A stretch of DNA of 64,000 bases from positions 62,001 through 126,000 of the forward strand of contig VFZL01000003.1 of NCBI GenBank assembly GCA_016871175.1, in the 5' to 3' direction. Position 1 is the first letter of the stretch, and each line of letters opens with the position of its first letter. Shown here piece after piece: positions 39,871 to 49,335 of the stretch. This DNA comes from Acidimicrobiia bacterium. GTDB lineage: Bacteria; Acidobacteriota; Vicinamibacteria; Vicinamibacterales; CAVVIG01. The notes under the pieces are model-generated. The model did no database searches. It saw nothing but the letters and a program-made list of their open reading frames with translations, and had not been told where the DNA came from. The translations under genes and the position numbers were made by a program.

Positions 39871-40935
39871 ATGAGTCTTCCCGACCAGGCCGCCGTTCAG
39901 ACCCAGATTGCCTCGTTCGAGACCGAGCTGACACACGCGCGGACGGCGCGCGATGCGCAAGCGGTGCGCGACCGTTACCTGGGCCGGAAGAACAGCGTGG
40001 TCGCCTCCTGGATGCAGCTCATCTCCAGCGCGGCCCTGGAAGACAAGAAGGCACTTGGCCAGCGCGCGAACGAGCTGAAGCAGTCTATCGAGGCGCGTTG
40101 GGCCGCATACCAGGCAAGCGCCGACCAGCACGCGCGCCCCTCGGGCGCGATTGACGTGACCCTCCCGGGTCGTGCACCGACCCTCGGCCGACGGCATCCG
40201 CTGACCCTTGTCCGCGATCGGATGGAGGGCATCTTCACGCGTATGGGCTTCGCCATCGTCGAAGGGCCCGAAATCGAGGATGAATGGCACTGCTTCGACG
40301 CGCTGAACATGCCGGCAGAGCACCCTGCGCGCGACATGCAGGACACGCTCTATCTCGCCACGCCGGTCCTCGGGGAATCGCGGCGCGCGGACGATAAGCG
40401 GACGATGTTGCGGACGCACACGTCGTCGATTCAGGTGCGCTACATGCAGGCCCATCAGCCCCCCGTCCGCATCGTCGCGCCGGGCCGTGTGTACCGTCGG
40501 GACGACCTGGACCTGACGCACACGCCGATGTTCACGCAGATGGAAGGTCTCGCCGTCGGTGACGGCATCTCCCTGGCGGATCTCAAAGGGACGCTGACCG
40601 CCTTCGCGCGCGAGATGTTCTCGCCGAGCGCCCTGGTTCGGTTCCGCCCAAGCTTCTTCCCGTATACGGAACCGAGCGCTGAAGTGGACATCAGTTGCTG
40701 GCAGTGCGAGGGCGCCGGCTGCGCCATGTGCAAGCGCACAGGGTGGATCGAGATCGGCGGCTGCGGCATGGTGCACCCCGCCGTGTTCGAGGCCGTGGGG
40801 TACGACGCCGAGCGCTACACCGGATTCGCCTTCGGCATCGGCATCGAACGCGTCGCGATTCTCAGGCATCAGGTGCAGGACATCCGCTTGTTCTTCGAGA
40901 ACGATCTGCGATTCCTCGAACAGTTCCCGTACTGA
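39871..40935 (+). CDS. pheS: phenylalanyl-tRNA synthetase alpha subunit
   Basis: GRRHPLTLVRDRMEGIFTRMGFAIVEGPEIEDEWHCFDALNMPAEHPARDMQDTLY...LRTHTSSIQVRYM. Confidence 0.97.
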   Translation: MSLPDQAAVQTQIASFETELTHARTARDAQAVRDRYLGRKNSVVASWMQLISSAALEDKKALGQRANELKQSIEARWAAYQASADQHARPSGAIDVTLPGRAPTLGRRHPLTLVRDRMEGIFTRMGFAIVEGPEIEDEWHCFDALNMPAEHPARDMQDTLYLATPVLGESRRADDKRTMLRTHTSSIQVRYMQAHQPPVRIVAPGRVYRRDDLDLTHTPMFTQMEGLAVGDGISLADLKGTLTAFAREMFSPSALVRFRPSFFPYTEPSAEVDISCWQCEGAGCAMCKRTGWIEIGGCGMVHPAVFEAVGYDAERYTGFAFGIGIERVAILRHQVQDIRLFFENDLRFLEQFPY

Positions 40936-43058
40936 TGCGCGTCCTGGTTTCCTGGCTCCGCGACTTCGTGGCCGTGACCGCTTCGCCTGAGGAGCTCGCC
41001 GAGAGGCTGGGGCTTCGTGGATTCGAAGTCGCGTCCGTGGAACCGGCTCCGGACGGCGTGCGGCCGCCATGGGCGCAGATGGCCGCCGGCCTGGATGGCG
41101 TCATCGACTTCGAGGTGACGGCCAACCGACCAGATTGCCTGAGCGTACTTGGCTTCGCCCGAGAGGTCTCGACGCTGTACAACCTGCCGCTGCGATTGGT
41201 CACGCCCGTCACCGCGGCGCGCGTACCCAACGTCGAGGTCAGCCTGCCAGTCGTGGCCGTCACTATCGAGGACGCCGAGCGCTGCCCGCGATACGCCGCC
41301 GCGATGACCGCTGTCACAGCGACGACGTCGCCGCGATGGATGGTCGCGCGGCTCGAAGCGGCAGGCGTCCGAGCGATCAGCCCGTTCGTCGACATCACCA
41401 ACTACGTGCTGATGGAGCTCGGCCACCCGATGCACGCGTTCGATTTCGCGAAGCTCAGCGGTGGACGGATTCGCGTCCGCCGAGCCACGCCAGGCGAAAC
41501 GATGACGACGCTCGACGGGGTGAAGCGGGAGCTCGATACAGAGATGCTGGTCATCGCCGACGCCGACCGAGCGCAAGCGGTCGCCGGCGTGATGGGCGGC
41601 GGCTCGTCCGAGGTGTCCGCTGCCACCCGCGTGGTCGTGTTCGAGAGTGCCTACTTCCAGCCGGCATCAGTCCGTCGCACCAGCAAGCGGCTTCAGCTCA
41701 AGACCGAAGCCTCGTCACGATTCGAGCGCGGCGTCGACATCCACGCACCGGTCGTAGCGCTCGAACGCGCCCTGGAGCTCACGGAGCTTATCGGCGCAGG
41801 TCGCCGTGGAGCGGTCGTTGACCGCTACCCGTCTCCTCGCAGTCCGCGAACCATCGTGCTGCGTGGCGCACGCATCGGCCTGATCCTCGGACTGACGATT
41901 CCAGATGCGGACGTCGAACGGATCCTTGGGTCGCTAGGGCTTGCCCTCACCAGGCGAGCCGACGGGTGGAACGTCGAGGTTCCGGCCTTCCGGGTCGATC
42001 TCCTGCGGGAGATCGACCTCATCGAGGAAGTCGGGCGTCATCATGGCTTCGAACGGCTCGAGCCCACGTTCCCGCCGATGTCGATGGCCGCGGCGCCAGC
42101 GGATCCACGGATCTCGCGCGATCGGGCGATCCGGACGACGCTGGCCGCGGCGGGCCTGACCGAGGCGGTGACCTTCGGGTTCATACAGAGCGCGACCGCC
42201 CGGCGGTTCCTCCGAGCGGACGACGCCACGCAGTTGGTGACCATCGCGAATCCGCTGACGGCGCTCTTCGATGTGTTGCGGCCCTCGATCGTGCCCGGGC
42301 TGCTCGACGTGCTCGCGCACAATCGACGACACGGCCGGCGGGATGTGGCGATTTTCGAGATCGGCGCACGCTTCACGATCGCGCATGGGGAACGGCGTGC
42401 CGTCGGGCTCGCTTGGACCGGCGCGGCATCGACCGAGCACTGGTCGGGTAGTGGACGCGAGGTCGACTTCTTCGACGTCAAGGGCGCCATCGAACGGCTG
42501 TGCGACATGTTGCGGGTACCTGTTCACTGGACCCCCACCGCTGCGCCGTATCTCACGGCAGGAGAGTCTGCGGCGATCATGGCCGGTGATTCGGTGATTG
42601 GGATCGCAGGTCTGATGGTCCCGAAGATCGTCGATGAGCACGGCGCCCCCAAGCAGGACGACGTATTCGTGGCCGAGCTCGATCTGGAGGCGCTGGAGGC
42701 CGCGCGCGCTTCAGGCGTCGCGCGCGAGACGATGGGAGGGGCGGATGAGACCGTCCGGCCGTTGCCGCGCTTTCCTTTCGTCGTCCGAGACCTCTCGATC
42801 GTCGTGTCGGAAGCCTTGTCTGCCGACACCATCCGTGGCACCATTCAAACGGCCGCTGAGGGTGCTCCGGCACCGCTCGCCTCGATCGCGTTCTTCGATC
42901 GATACAAGGGAAAGGGCGTCGCGGAGGACTGCGTCAGTCTTTCGGTGCGACTGACGTTCCAGTCGGCCGAGCGGACGTTGACCGACGTCGACGTGCAGCA
43001 GAGTTTCGACCGCGTCCGTGCCGCTCTGGTCCAGACGCACGGCGCCGTTCAACGGTAG
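40935..43058 (+). CDS. pheT: phenylalanyl-tRNA synthetase beta subunit, lacking the N-terminal tRNA-binding OB domain
   Basis: MRVLVSWLRDFVAVTASPEELAERLGLRGFEVASVE then directly GVIDFEVTANRPDCLSVLGFAREV; TGATG overlap with pheS; B5 and FDX-ACB regions present. Confidence 0.95.
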   Translation: MRVLVSWLRDFVAVTASPEELAERLGLRGFEVASVEPAPDGVRPPWAQMAAGLDGVIDFEVTANRPDCLSVLGFAREVSTLYNLPLRLVTPVTAARVPNVEVSLPVVAVTIEDAERCPRYAAAMTAVTATTSPRWMVARLEAAGVRAISPFVDITNYVLMELGHPMHAFDFAKLSGGRIRVRRATPGETMTTLDGVKRELDTEMLVIADADRAQAVAGVMGGGSSEVSAATRVVVFESAYFQPASVRRTSKRLQLKTEASSRFERGVDIHAPVVALERALELTELIGAGRRGAVVDRYPSPRSPRTIVLRGARIGLILGLTIPDADVERILGSLGLALTRRADGWNVEVPAFRVDLLREIDLIEEVGRHHGFERLEPTFPPMSMAAAPADPRISRDRAIRTTLAAAGLTEAVTFGFIQSATARRFLRADDATQLVTIANPLTALFDVLRPSIVPGLLDVLAHNRRHGRRDVAIFEIGARFTIAHGERRAVGLAWTGAASTEHWSGSGREVDFFDVKGAIERLCDMLRVPVHWTPTAAPYLTAGESAAIMAGDSVIGIAGLMVPKIVDEHGAPKQDDVFVAELDLEALEAARASGVARETMGGADETVRPLPRFPFVVRDLSIVVSEALSADTIRGTIQTAAEGAPAPLASIAFFDRYKGKGVAEDCVSLSVRLTFQSAERTLTDVDVQQSFDRVRAALVQTHGAVQR

Positions 43059-43067
43059 GAATGAATC

Positions 43068-43343
43068 ATGGCAAAGACCGCAGTCCGCACCGAGCTCGAG
43101 TTGATCGACCGGCTCGAGGAGAAGCTGAAGAAACTCGTCGCTCTGGTCGAGCGGCTGAAGTCGGACCATGCCGGCTCCGCCGCGGAGAACCAGCGCCTCT
43201 CGCGCGAGATTGAGCGCCTCACCAACCAGCTCTCGACAAGCGACGCGCTGTCCACTGAGCTGGCCGCGCTACGCGAAGAGCGCGACATCATCCGCACGCG
43301 GGTCAGCGACATGCTCGAACAGCTGGAATCGTTGAACCTCTAG
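43068..43343 (+). CDS. zapB: ZapB-like cell-division coiled-coil protein
   Basis: 91 aa coiled coil (ELELIDRLEEKLKKLVALVERLKSDHAGSAAENQRLSREIERL); next to zapA. Confidence 0.65.
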   Translation: MAKTAVRTELELIDRLEEKLKKLVALVERLKSDHAGSAAENQRLSREIERLTNQLSTSDALSTELAALREERDIIRTRVSDMLEQLESLNL

Positions 43344-43459
43344 AAGGGTTCGATATCTGCGTGGACAGCTCTGAATCCCGAGTTGAAGGCTCTGAGGCAG
43401 TTGTCGCTGCTTCGAGCGCAGGACACACGACCCAGAACTGAAGAGTGCTGTAAACATTT

Positions 43460-43756
43460 ATGAGCGATGGCGGCCGCGTCGTCTCGGTCCAGATCCATGG
43501 ACAGCGATACCCGATCCGCAGCGGGCTGGATCAGGAGTACGTGGCGCGGCTGGCCGAGTACGTCGACGAGCGGATTCGCATCGCGGCTGACGCGTCCCCC
43601 TCCGGCGATTCGCTGCGACTCGCGGTCCTTGCCGCCCTGAACATCGCCGACGAGCTCTTCCGCTGCCGGGAATCCAGCCGGCAGCGCACCGGCGAGCTTT
43701 CCGAGCGCTGGGACGAGCTCGAACGCCTGGTCGACCGCATGCTCACGATGCCCTGA
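43460..43756 (+). CDS. zapA: cell division protein ZapA
   Basis: VVSVQIHGQRYPIRSGLDQEYVARLAEYVDERIRIAAD...RLAVLAALNIADELF. Confidence 0.88.
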   Translation: MSDGGRVVSVQIHGQRYPIRSGLDQEYVARLAEYVDERIRIAADASPSGDSLRLAVLAALNIADELFRCRESSRQRTGELSERWDELERLVDRMLTMP

Positions 43757-43771
43757 TCGGTCTCGGGACCT

Positions 43772-44866
43772 CTACCTCATCCCTCCTGGTGCAATCGCCT
43801 GTTTCCCACGCGCGTGCTGCGCGTGCCCGGAGCTGTTCCGGTCGGTTCGTGTCATCTCCATGAGCGCGGGACCACCCTGCGCGAAGATGCTGTGACGCAG
43901 CGCCATCTTGATCCACTCGTCGACATCGACAACTCGATAGTTCCGGTCCACGAACTGTCCAATCGCTTCATCAACGACCGCGCGCGGATTCGACACCTTG
44001 GGGTGCACCAGGATGTCCGCGAGCACGTCGTGCAGCATGTTCAGGTTGTCGAGAATCGCCGCCGAACGTTCGTGAACCGATACCAGGCCTGGCGCGATCG
44101 ACGGAGCGAGGGGGAGCTCACTGGGAAATGCATCGGGAGGCGTGCCAGCGGTGAGCTTGCGCTCGAATCGATCAGTGACGATCTTCAACCCCGCCGCGCG
44201 ACCCGCGCGATCGCCAGCAGTCTCGAGCGGCTCTTGCGCAGCGAGCTGAAACCAGTGCGCGGCCCACACGAAGCCGGACAAGGTGGGATAGCGCAGCTCT
44301 CGCCGAGGGTTGAAGCCCTCTTCGGTGAACGTCGTGTACGGGTGGTCGTACAGGATGCCCATGTCCTTCGGGACGTCGGGAAGCGCCACGTCCGGACGGC
44401 TCGAGTAGCGTTCGACGGCCGCATCGAGCGCCGCTGCCCGTGCCGGCGGCTCGACCATCGCGAAGATCGCGAGGACCTCTCGGTGGAAGACGTGCGTTCG
44501 CCGGATCAGCTCAGCGCCGCGTCTGCCGAGCGCGGCGTACCCACGGTCGGCGTCAGGATCCGATGATGCGAGACCGGATTCGGCGCTGAGACGCTGCCTG
44601 AGCCGCGCGAAGACGTCGGACTCCTCGACCTTGCCCTTGCCTCGCGTCAGCTCGCCGTACAACACGCCATGAGCGCGCTCCAGGCCGACCAACCGCGCGT
44701 GGAGCTCGGGCCACGCCTGCTTGAAGGACGCGGTCAGCCACGCGGCGTCGGTCTCGCCTGCGCTCGGGCCCCCACCTTGTGCCCCGCCCCTCGCCGACCA
44801 CGCGGCGACGCACGCCACGACGATGACGAGGCGAGCCACGACTGCGTGAATCGGGCGGGGCATCAT
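43772..44866 (-). CDS. hypothetical secreted protein, third gene of the 44-47 kb module block
   Basis: Signal peptide MPRPIHAVVARLVIVVACVAAWSARGGAQ. About 365 aa, no family recognised. Confidence 0.6.
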   Translation of the reverse strand: MMPRPIHAVVARLVIVVACVAAWSARGGAQGGGPSAGETDAAWLTASFKQAWPELHARLVGLERAHGVLYGELTRGKGKVEESDVFARLRQRLSAESGLASSDPDADRGYAALGRRGAELIRRTHVFHREVLAIFAMVEPPARAAALDAAVERYSSRPDVALPDVPKDMGILYDHPYTTFTEEGFNPRRELRYPTLSGFVWAAHWFQLAAQEPLETAGDRAGRAAGLKIVTDRFERKLTAGTPPDAFPSELPLAPSIAPGLVSVHERSAAILDNLNMLHDVLADILVHPKVSNPRAVVDEAIGQFVDRNYRVVDVDEWIKMALRHSIFAQGGPALMEMTRTDRNSSGHAQHARGKQAIAPGGMR

Positions 44867-44901
44867 ACAGCAGCCGTCCGGGGGCCGCCTGAGCGGCCTC
44901 G

Positions 44902-45873
44902 CTAGCGGGTCACCGAGATCTTCCAATACCCGTTGGTCCAACAGCACTGGTCCGCGGCCGTACTATCGACGTTGCCAAACGTGTCGGCGCGAACGCGAAT
45001 CACATAGTCCCCCGGCTCACTGAACGTCGCCGTCGTGGTGGCCTTCCCTTGGACTTCGGCCAGCTGGATTTTCGGTGCGCTGAAGACCACAGGTGCCGCC
45101 GGTCCCGCGTGCCGGTAGAAGGTGGCGTTCAAGGCCGGCACCGCTTCGCGCTTGACTGGAATGGGTTCCTTCTCGTGCACCGCGTCATCGGTAGCCCAAA
45201 CGGTCAAATCGAGAGGGACACCGACCTTGGCCTGCAGCGCCGGCCCTTGTATCCCAGTCGGGCCACGTCCGGAGGGTCCCTTCTCCTGGAACCGCAAGAG
45301 CGGTGGAGTCGATCCCATGGCCATCGGCCAACTCAATTGATACGCCGTCGACGTTGCGCGGGCGGGGATGCTCCACGTCTGGCCCTGATGCCGCAGCGTC
45401 CACACCACGTCGCCCTTGAACGAGCCCGGCACCGTGACGGTGAACACACCGCGCTGGCGATCGTATTGGTTGCCGCCGCCGCCACCGCCGCCACGACCAC
45501 CACGACCCCGTCCGCCGCCGCCGGCCGCCGCGCCCTGCGCATCTGCCCCAGCCGCGCCCGCGTTGGCGCCACCACCCCGGTTGGAGTAGTTCTCGCCGGG
45601 CAAGAACACCGTTGGCTGACGGCCGTCGTATTCCTTCGGCGTGATGAAGTTATTCGGCCCAAGCGGAATGTCCACGGCTACCTTGTTCAGATTCGAGTAG
45701 CCGAACGAGAAGCTGAACGTGCCGTCAGGGTTGGCGTACCACCCATCGAAGAACGGAGCAATGCGCGCCGCTTCAGGAACCGGCCCGAGTGGCCTCGGTG
45801 ACTGCGCCTGGAGCGCGACCGCTCCCGCCACCGCCGCGAGCACGAACCCCCCAACGATCCATCGTGCAAACAC
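44902..45873 (-). CDS. secreted Ig/PKD-like protein, copy C of the repeated module family, with Gly-rich insertion
   Basis: PFFDGWYANPDGTFSFSFGYSNLNKVAVDIPLGPNNFITP...RQPTVFLPGENYSNRGGG...VPGSFKGDVVWTLRHQGQT; TFSEPGDYVIRVRAD. Confidence 0.78.
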   Translation of the reverse strand: MFARWIVGGFVLAAVAGAVALQAQSPRPLGPVPEAARIAPFFDGWYANPDGTFSFSFGYSNLNKVAVDIPLGPNNFITPKEYDGRQPTVFLPGENYSNRGGGANAGAAGADAQGAAAGGGGRGRGGRGGGGGGGNQYDRQRGVFTVTVPGSFKGDVVWTLRHQGQTWSIPARATSTAYQLSWPMAMGSTPPLLRFQEKGPSGRGPTGIQGPALQAKVGVPLDLTVWATDDAVHEKEPIPVKREAVPALNATFYRHAGPAAPVVFSAPKIQLAEVQGKATTTATFSEPGDYVIRVRADTFGNVDSTAADQCCWTNGYWKISVTR

Positions 45874-45920
45874 TGGCGCGCCTCCAGAACTCAGAAGTTG
45901 GTACTCAGAGCGACACGGGC

Positions 45921-45956
45921 AAAACGAAAGAGCCTCTCGATCATCTCGAGAGGCTC
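45921..45956 (-). terminator. Rho-independent terminator downstream of the 45988..47352 gene
   Basis: Perfect 11-bp stem gagcctctcga-tcatc-tcgagaggctc (45930-45956); on the minus strand followed by TTTCGTTTT. Confidence 0.82.
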
Positions 45957-45987
45957 CTCAGGTCGGGCGATCGATTTGTCCCCCGTC

Positions 45988-47352
45988 CTACTGCTGCTGT
46001 TGCTGCGTCGTCGTGCTCCGCGCCTTCGCCTTGGCCTCACGATCCGCCACGATCTGCGCATAGCCCTCGTCATCGAGGTGCGTCACGGCGATCCACGCGT
46101 GAGACATCTCGTCTGCCGTCCGGCTGCCGCCGCCCACCCACTGATCGGGATCGGGGTTGCCCTTGTTCTTCACGGTGTTGTCGTAATAGCCCGTCACGAC
46201 GAGCACGGCGCCTTTGGGGATGAGCGGCGCGTAGTCGTCTTCGTACACGTGACTCGTATGCCACTGGTTCGTCCAGTTGGACACGGAGCTGATCATCTCG
46301 AGCTTGCCCGTCTCCGGGTAGAAGATCTCCGCCGTCATGCCGACCATGCGCGAGTGCCCGTGTGGCTGGAAGCTATCGATCCGAACTGGCGTCTTGAAGG
46401 AGTGGAAGCCTTGCGTCATGGCCGTGCCATGCGGAGCAATCTCGAGCTCGCCGCCCTTCATCAGGAGCGAGTACAGCTTGAGGTCCTGCTTGTACTTCGC
46501 CTTCTGCTTGTGATCGGGAGGATAAAGCCAGACGCCCATCTCGACCTGGTCGTCCTTCACCTCTTCGCCGTACGGCCAGTAGTGCACGTCCCACTTGACC
46601 ATCGAGTTGGCAGGCAACGTGCGGCAACCGCTCGCTGGGACGACCTCGCCAGCCTTGCCCGATGCGTACTCCGACAGGCGCTCGACCACCGCATACTGAC
46701 CCGTCTTTTCATCCAGCCCCATGAGATCGCTGTTGGCGTGGTGAGCCGCCGGGCGCCCCTTGAGGGATGGCTTGACGGCAATCGCCTTGATGCACCGATC
46801 CTCGGCGAGGCCAGCGGGCACGATGGGGCGCCACCAGCGATCTTGTCCGCGGGCAGGCACCGTGTATGGTTTCGTCTTGATGACGAGATCGGGCTTGCCG
46901 AATTCATCTTCGTACGACCACTTGGTGCCGTCCGGGAACTGCGCGGGAGGCGGCATGTCGGCCGGATTGCCTTGCGGCGCGCCACTGTCCACCCATCGCA
47001 CGATCGTGTCGATCTGCACGTCTTTGAGGCGGAGATCATTCTTCAAGTGCTGGATGCCGATCGTGTCGTACCGGTACGGCGGCATTTCTCGATCCATGAC
47101 CCGCTGCCTGATCGCGCGGACCCACGGACGAACCTCCTGAAACGTCACGAGGGACATCGGACCCACGGATCCAGGGCGATGGCATTCCTGGCAGTTCTTC
47201 TGAAGGATGGGCGCTACGTCCTTCGCAAACGTGACGGCCGGCCCGTTGCTCGCCGACTGCGCGGCGGCCTGCTGACCTAACCCCAAGAAGGCGAGCGCCG
47301 CCACGGCTCCCACTCCGGCACTCTGCATCCGACCGACCCGCGTTCTCGCCAT
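45988..47352 (-). CDS. exported heme-c/copper-monooxygenase-like protein; C-terminal poly-Q
   Basis: CQECH in FAKDVAPILQKNCQECHRPGSVGPMSLVTFQEVRPW; HHANSDL, QPHGHSRMV, DVHYWPYGEE; ends TTTQQQQQ. Confidence 0.82.
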   Translation of the reverse strand: MARTRVGRMQSAGVGAVAALAFLGLGQQAAAQSASNGPAVTFAKDVAPILQKNCQECHRPGSVGPMSLVTFQEVRPWVRAIRQRVMDREMPPYRYDTIGIQHLKNDLRLKDVQIDTIVRWVDSGAPQGNPADMPPPAQFPDGTKWSYEDEFGKPDLVIKTKPYTVPARGQDRWWRPIVPAGLAEDRCIKAIAVKPSLKGRPAAHHANSDLMGLDEKTGQYAVVERLSEYASGKAGEVVPASGCRTLPANSMVKWDVHYWPYGEEVKDDQVEMGVWLYPPDHKQKAKYKQDLKLYSLLMKGGELEIAPHGTAMTQGFHSFKTPVRIDSFQPHGHSRMVGMTAEIFYPETGKLEMISSVSNWTNQWHTSHVYEDDYAPLIPKGAVLVVTGYYDNTVKNKGNPDPDQWVGGGSRTADEMSHAWIAVTHLDDEGYAQIVADREAKAKARSTTTQQQQQ

Positions 47353-47469
47353 AGACCCTCCCACACGTTGCATTCTACACGTAGCCGCCCACCGCCGGCA
47401 GGCGAAACGGCACCGCAGCCCTACCTGCCGAGCCCCGTAGGCCCCGACCCGGCCACCGGGCCAGCCGGC

Positions 47470-47935
47470 CCGTCAGCGCAGCCTCCAGAGACACTCAACC
47501 AGGCGGCGAAGTTCCTCGTCCGGGAGCTCGCGCGCCGACATCGGCGGCATCTGACCGACACCCTCGCGCACAATACCCAACACATCGGCCGCACCGCGGG
47601 ACAAGTGCACTAGCGCCGGCGTTCCTCCGGACCGTGACACGGCGCGCACACCCGCGCATAGGCGGGGTGTGCCTGGGCACATCGCGCGCGAGGATCTCGT
47701 TCAGCGCGGCCGCGCCGTTCCCATCGAACGTCTCGATCGGCCGGCCCGTCCTGGCCTCGACGGCGAACAGCCGCTGACGTCCGGCGATCCAACACCCAGA
47801 GCTGCGCGCCTGTCCGCGTTGAGCGCGGCGACGCGATGGAACGAGGTGCTGAGGGACATCACGTCGTCAATCATCGCGCCAGCCCGCGCTGTGAGAAATT
47901 TTCGGCGGTCATATCGGTCGTCGCGCAGCACGGCG
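47470..47935 (-). pseudogene. remnant of a PQQ-dependent dehydrogenase with C-terminal cytochrome c domain
   Basis: Fragments in different minus-strand frames: VMSLSTSFHRVAALNA, TGAQLWVLDRRT, RLFAVEARTGRPIETFDGNGAAALNEILARD, AYARVCAPCHGPE, TPALVHLSRGAADVLGIVREGVGQMPPMSARELPDEELRRLVECL. Confidence 0.8.
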
Positions 47936-48317
47936 CCACATCAGCAGAGTCTGCGTCAGAGTGGGCGCAAATCTGCGAACCTTGGACTGGCAGTCTCCAA
48001 GATCCGATCGTTGCGTATGGTAAGATCCACAAGTCTTTCAGTTCCTGCTTTGCTCGTGATGGCGGCAGGCTCGTTTGAGCCAACGTTTCATCCAAGTGAG
48101 CTGCGACGCTGCGTGGTGTGCATGCCTCTGAGCGAGGAAGCCTGAAGCGCGGCTTTTGAAGCGGTTCCACCTGCTTACGCAGGTTCATCGACCTCCCCAC
48201 ACGGCAAAGCGGGGCCCTTTCTTGTTCGCACGGGCTCCGCCCCGAACCCCGGCTCAGGCGCACGCCGCAACTGCACCGACCAACGCCCCCCAGCCAAAAG
48301 CGCCGTACACTAAGCGT

Positions 48318-49325
48318 GTGCCCACCGCCTCTCCCTCTGTTGCCGACCGGACGGAAGCCGAGCTCATCTCGATCATCCAGACGCACACATCGTATTCGGC
48401 GGACTGCGTGGTCGTGGGTATCGGCGATGACGCAGCGGTCGTGGAGCCTGCGCGAAACCGTCTCGAGGTGCTGACTGTCGACGCGCTCGTCGAGGGAATC
48501 CATTTCGATCGGCGGTTCACACCACCCGAGGCCATCGGGCATCGCGCGCTGGCGGTCAATCTCAGCGACTTGGCAGCGATGGGAGCCGAGCCCCGTCACG
48601 CCCTCCTGTCTCTCGCGCTGCCGGCCACGCTGCCGCTTGAGGAGTTCGACCGCTTGCTCGCCAGCTTTGGCCAGCTGGCGCGTCGGTATCGGTTGCCGCT
48701 GATCGGGGGGAACCTGACGCGCACACCCGGGCCGCTCGTTGTGGACGTGACCGTCTCGGGGACCGTAAGACGCCGGCGCGCGCTGCTACGCAGCGGCGCC
48801 CGACCAGGCGACGAGGTGTACGTCAGCGGCAGGGTCGGATCCGCGGCGGCCGGCTTGGCCCTCTTGCGGGCAGGCGAGACGGATCAGACGCTGACATCGT
48901 GCGTCGAGCGCTACCTTTGGCCTGAGCCACGCGTTCGCTTGGGCCTCTTGCTGGGTCGGAACAACGCGGCGACCGCCTGCATGGACCTCAGCGACGGGCT
49001 CGCGGACGCCGCCACGCACGTGTCTCGGTCCTCAGGCGTGGGGATGATCATCGACGCGGCGGCGATTCCCATCGAGGCCGCCGCGACGGCGCGGCTGGCT
49101 CGAGACGACCGTGACCCGCTTACTGCCGCGTTGACGGCGGGCGACGACTACGAGCTGCTCTTCACGGTTCGGCCTCGCCTCCGGAACCGCCTGCGGACCG
49201 TGTTGCGCCAGACCGATACGACCATCACACGGATCGGGGTGTGCACGACGGGTCCTGGCGTCCTGCTCAACCGTGGCGACCGCTCGGATCCAATGCCATC
49301 TGGCTTCACGCACTTTCACAGGTGA
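48318..49325 (+). CDS. thiL: thiamine-monophosphate kinase (GTG start)
   Basis: DRTEAELISIIQTH...VVGIGDDAAVVEPARNRLEVLTVDALVEGIHFDRRFTPPEAIGHRALAVNLSDLAAMGAEPRHALLSLALP. Confidence 0.94.
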   Translation: MPTASPSVADRTEAELISIIQTHTSYSADCVVVGIGDDAAVVEPARNRLEVLTVDALVEGIHFDRRFTPPEAIGHRALAVNLSDLAAMGAEPRHALLSLALPATLPLEEFDRLLASFGQLARRYRLPLIGGNLTRTPGPLVVDVTVSGTVRRRRALLRSGARPGDEVYVSGRVGSAAAGLALLRAGETDQTLTSCVERYLWPEPRVRLGLLLGRNNAATACMDLSDGLADAATHVSRSSGVGMIIDAAAIPIEAAATARLARDDRDPLTAALTAGDDYELLFTVRPRLRNRLRTVLRQTDTTITRIGVCTTGPGVLLNRGDRSDPMPSGFTHFHR

Positions 49326-49335
49326 CGCACGTCCG

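Noticed and set aside
39724-41070. 448-aa minus-strand ORF over rplT/pheS/pheT
   Set aside because: Antisense to three certain housekeeping genes.
43344-43459. Possible 6S RNA between zapB and zapA
   Set aside because: Gap is only 116 nt, and no clear long bulged 6S hairpin could be drawn by eye.
45898-47280. 460-aa plus-strand ORF antisense to 45988..47352
   Set aside because: Same shadow-ORF pattern; its similarity to other antisense ORFs only mirrors the paralogy of the real genes.
48160-48320. Possible TPP riboswitch upstream of thiL
   Set aside because: No CTGAGA...GAACCTGAT-type thi-box core found; only a short acctgc/gcaggt hairpin.
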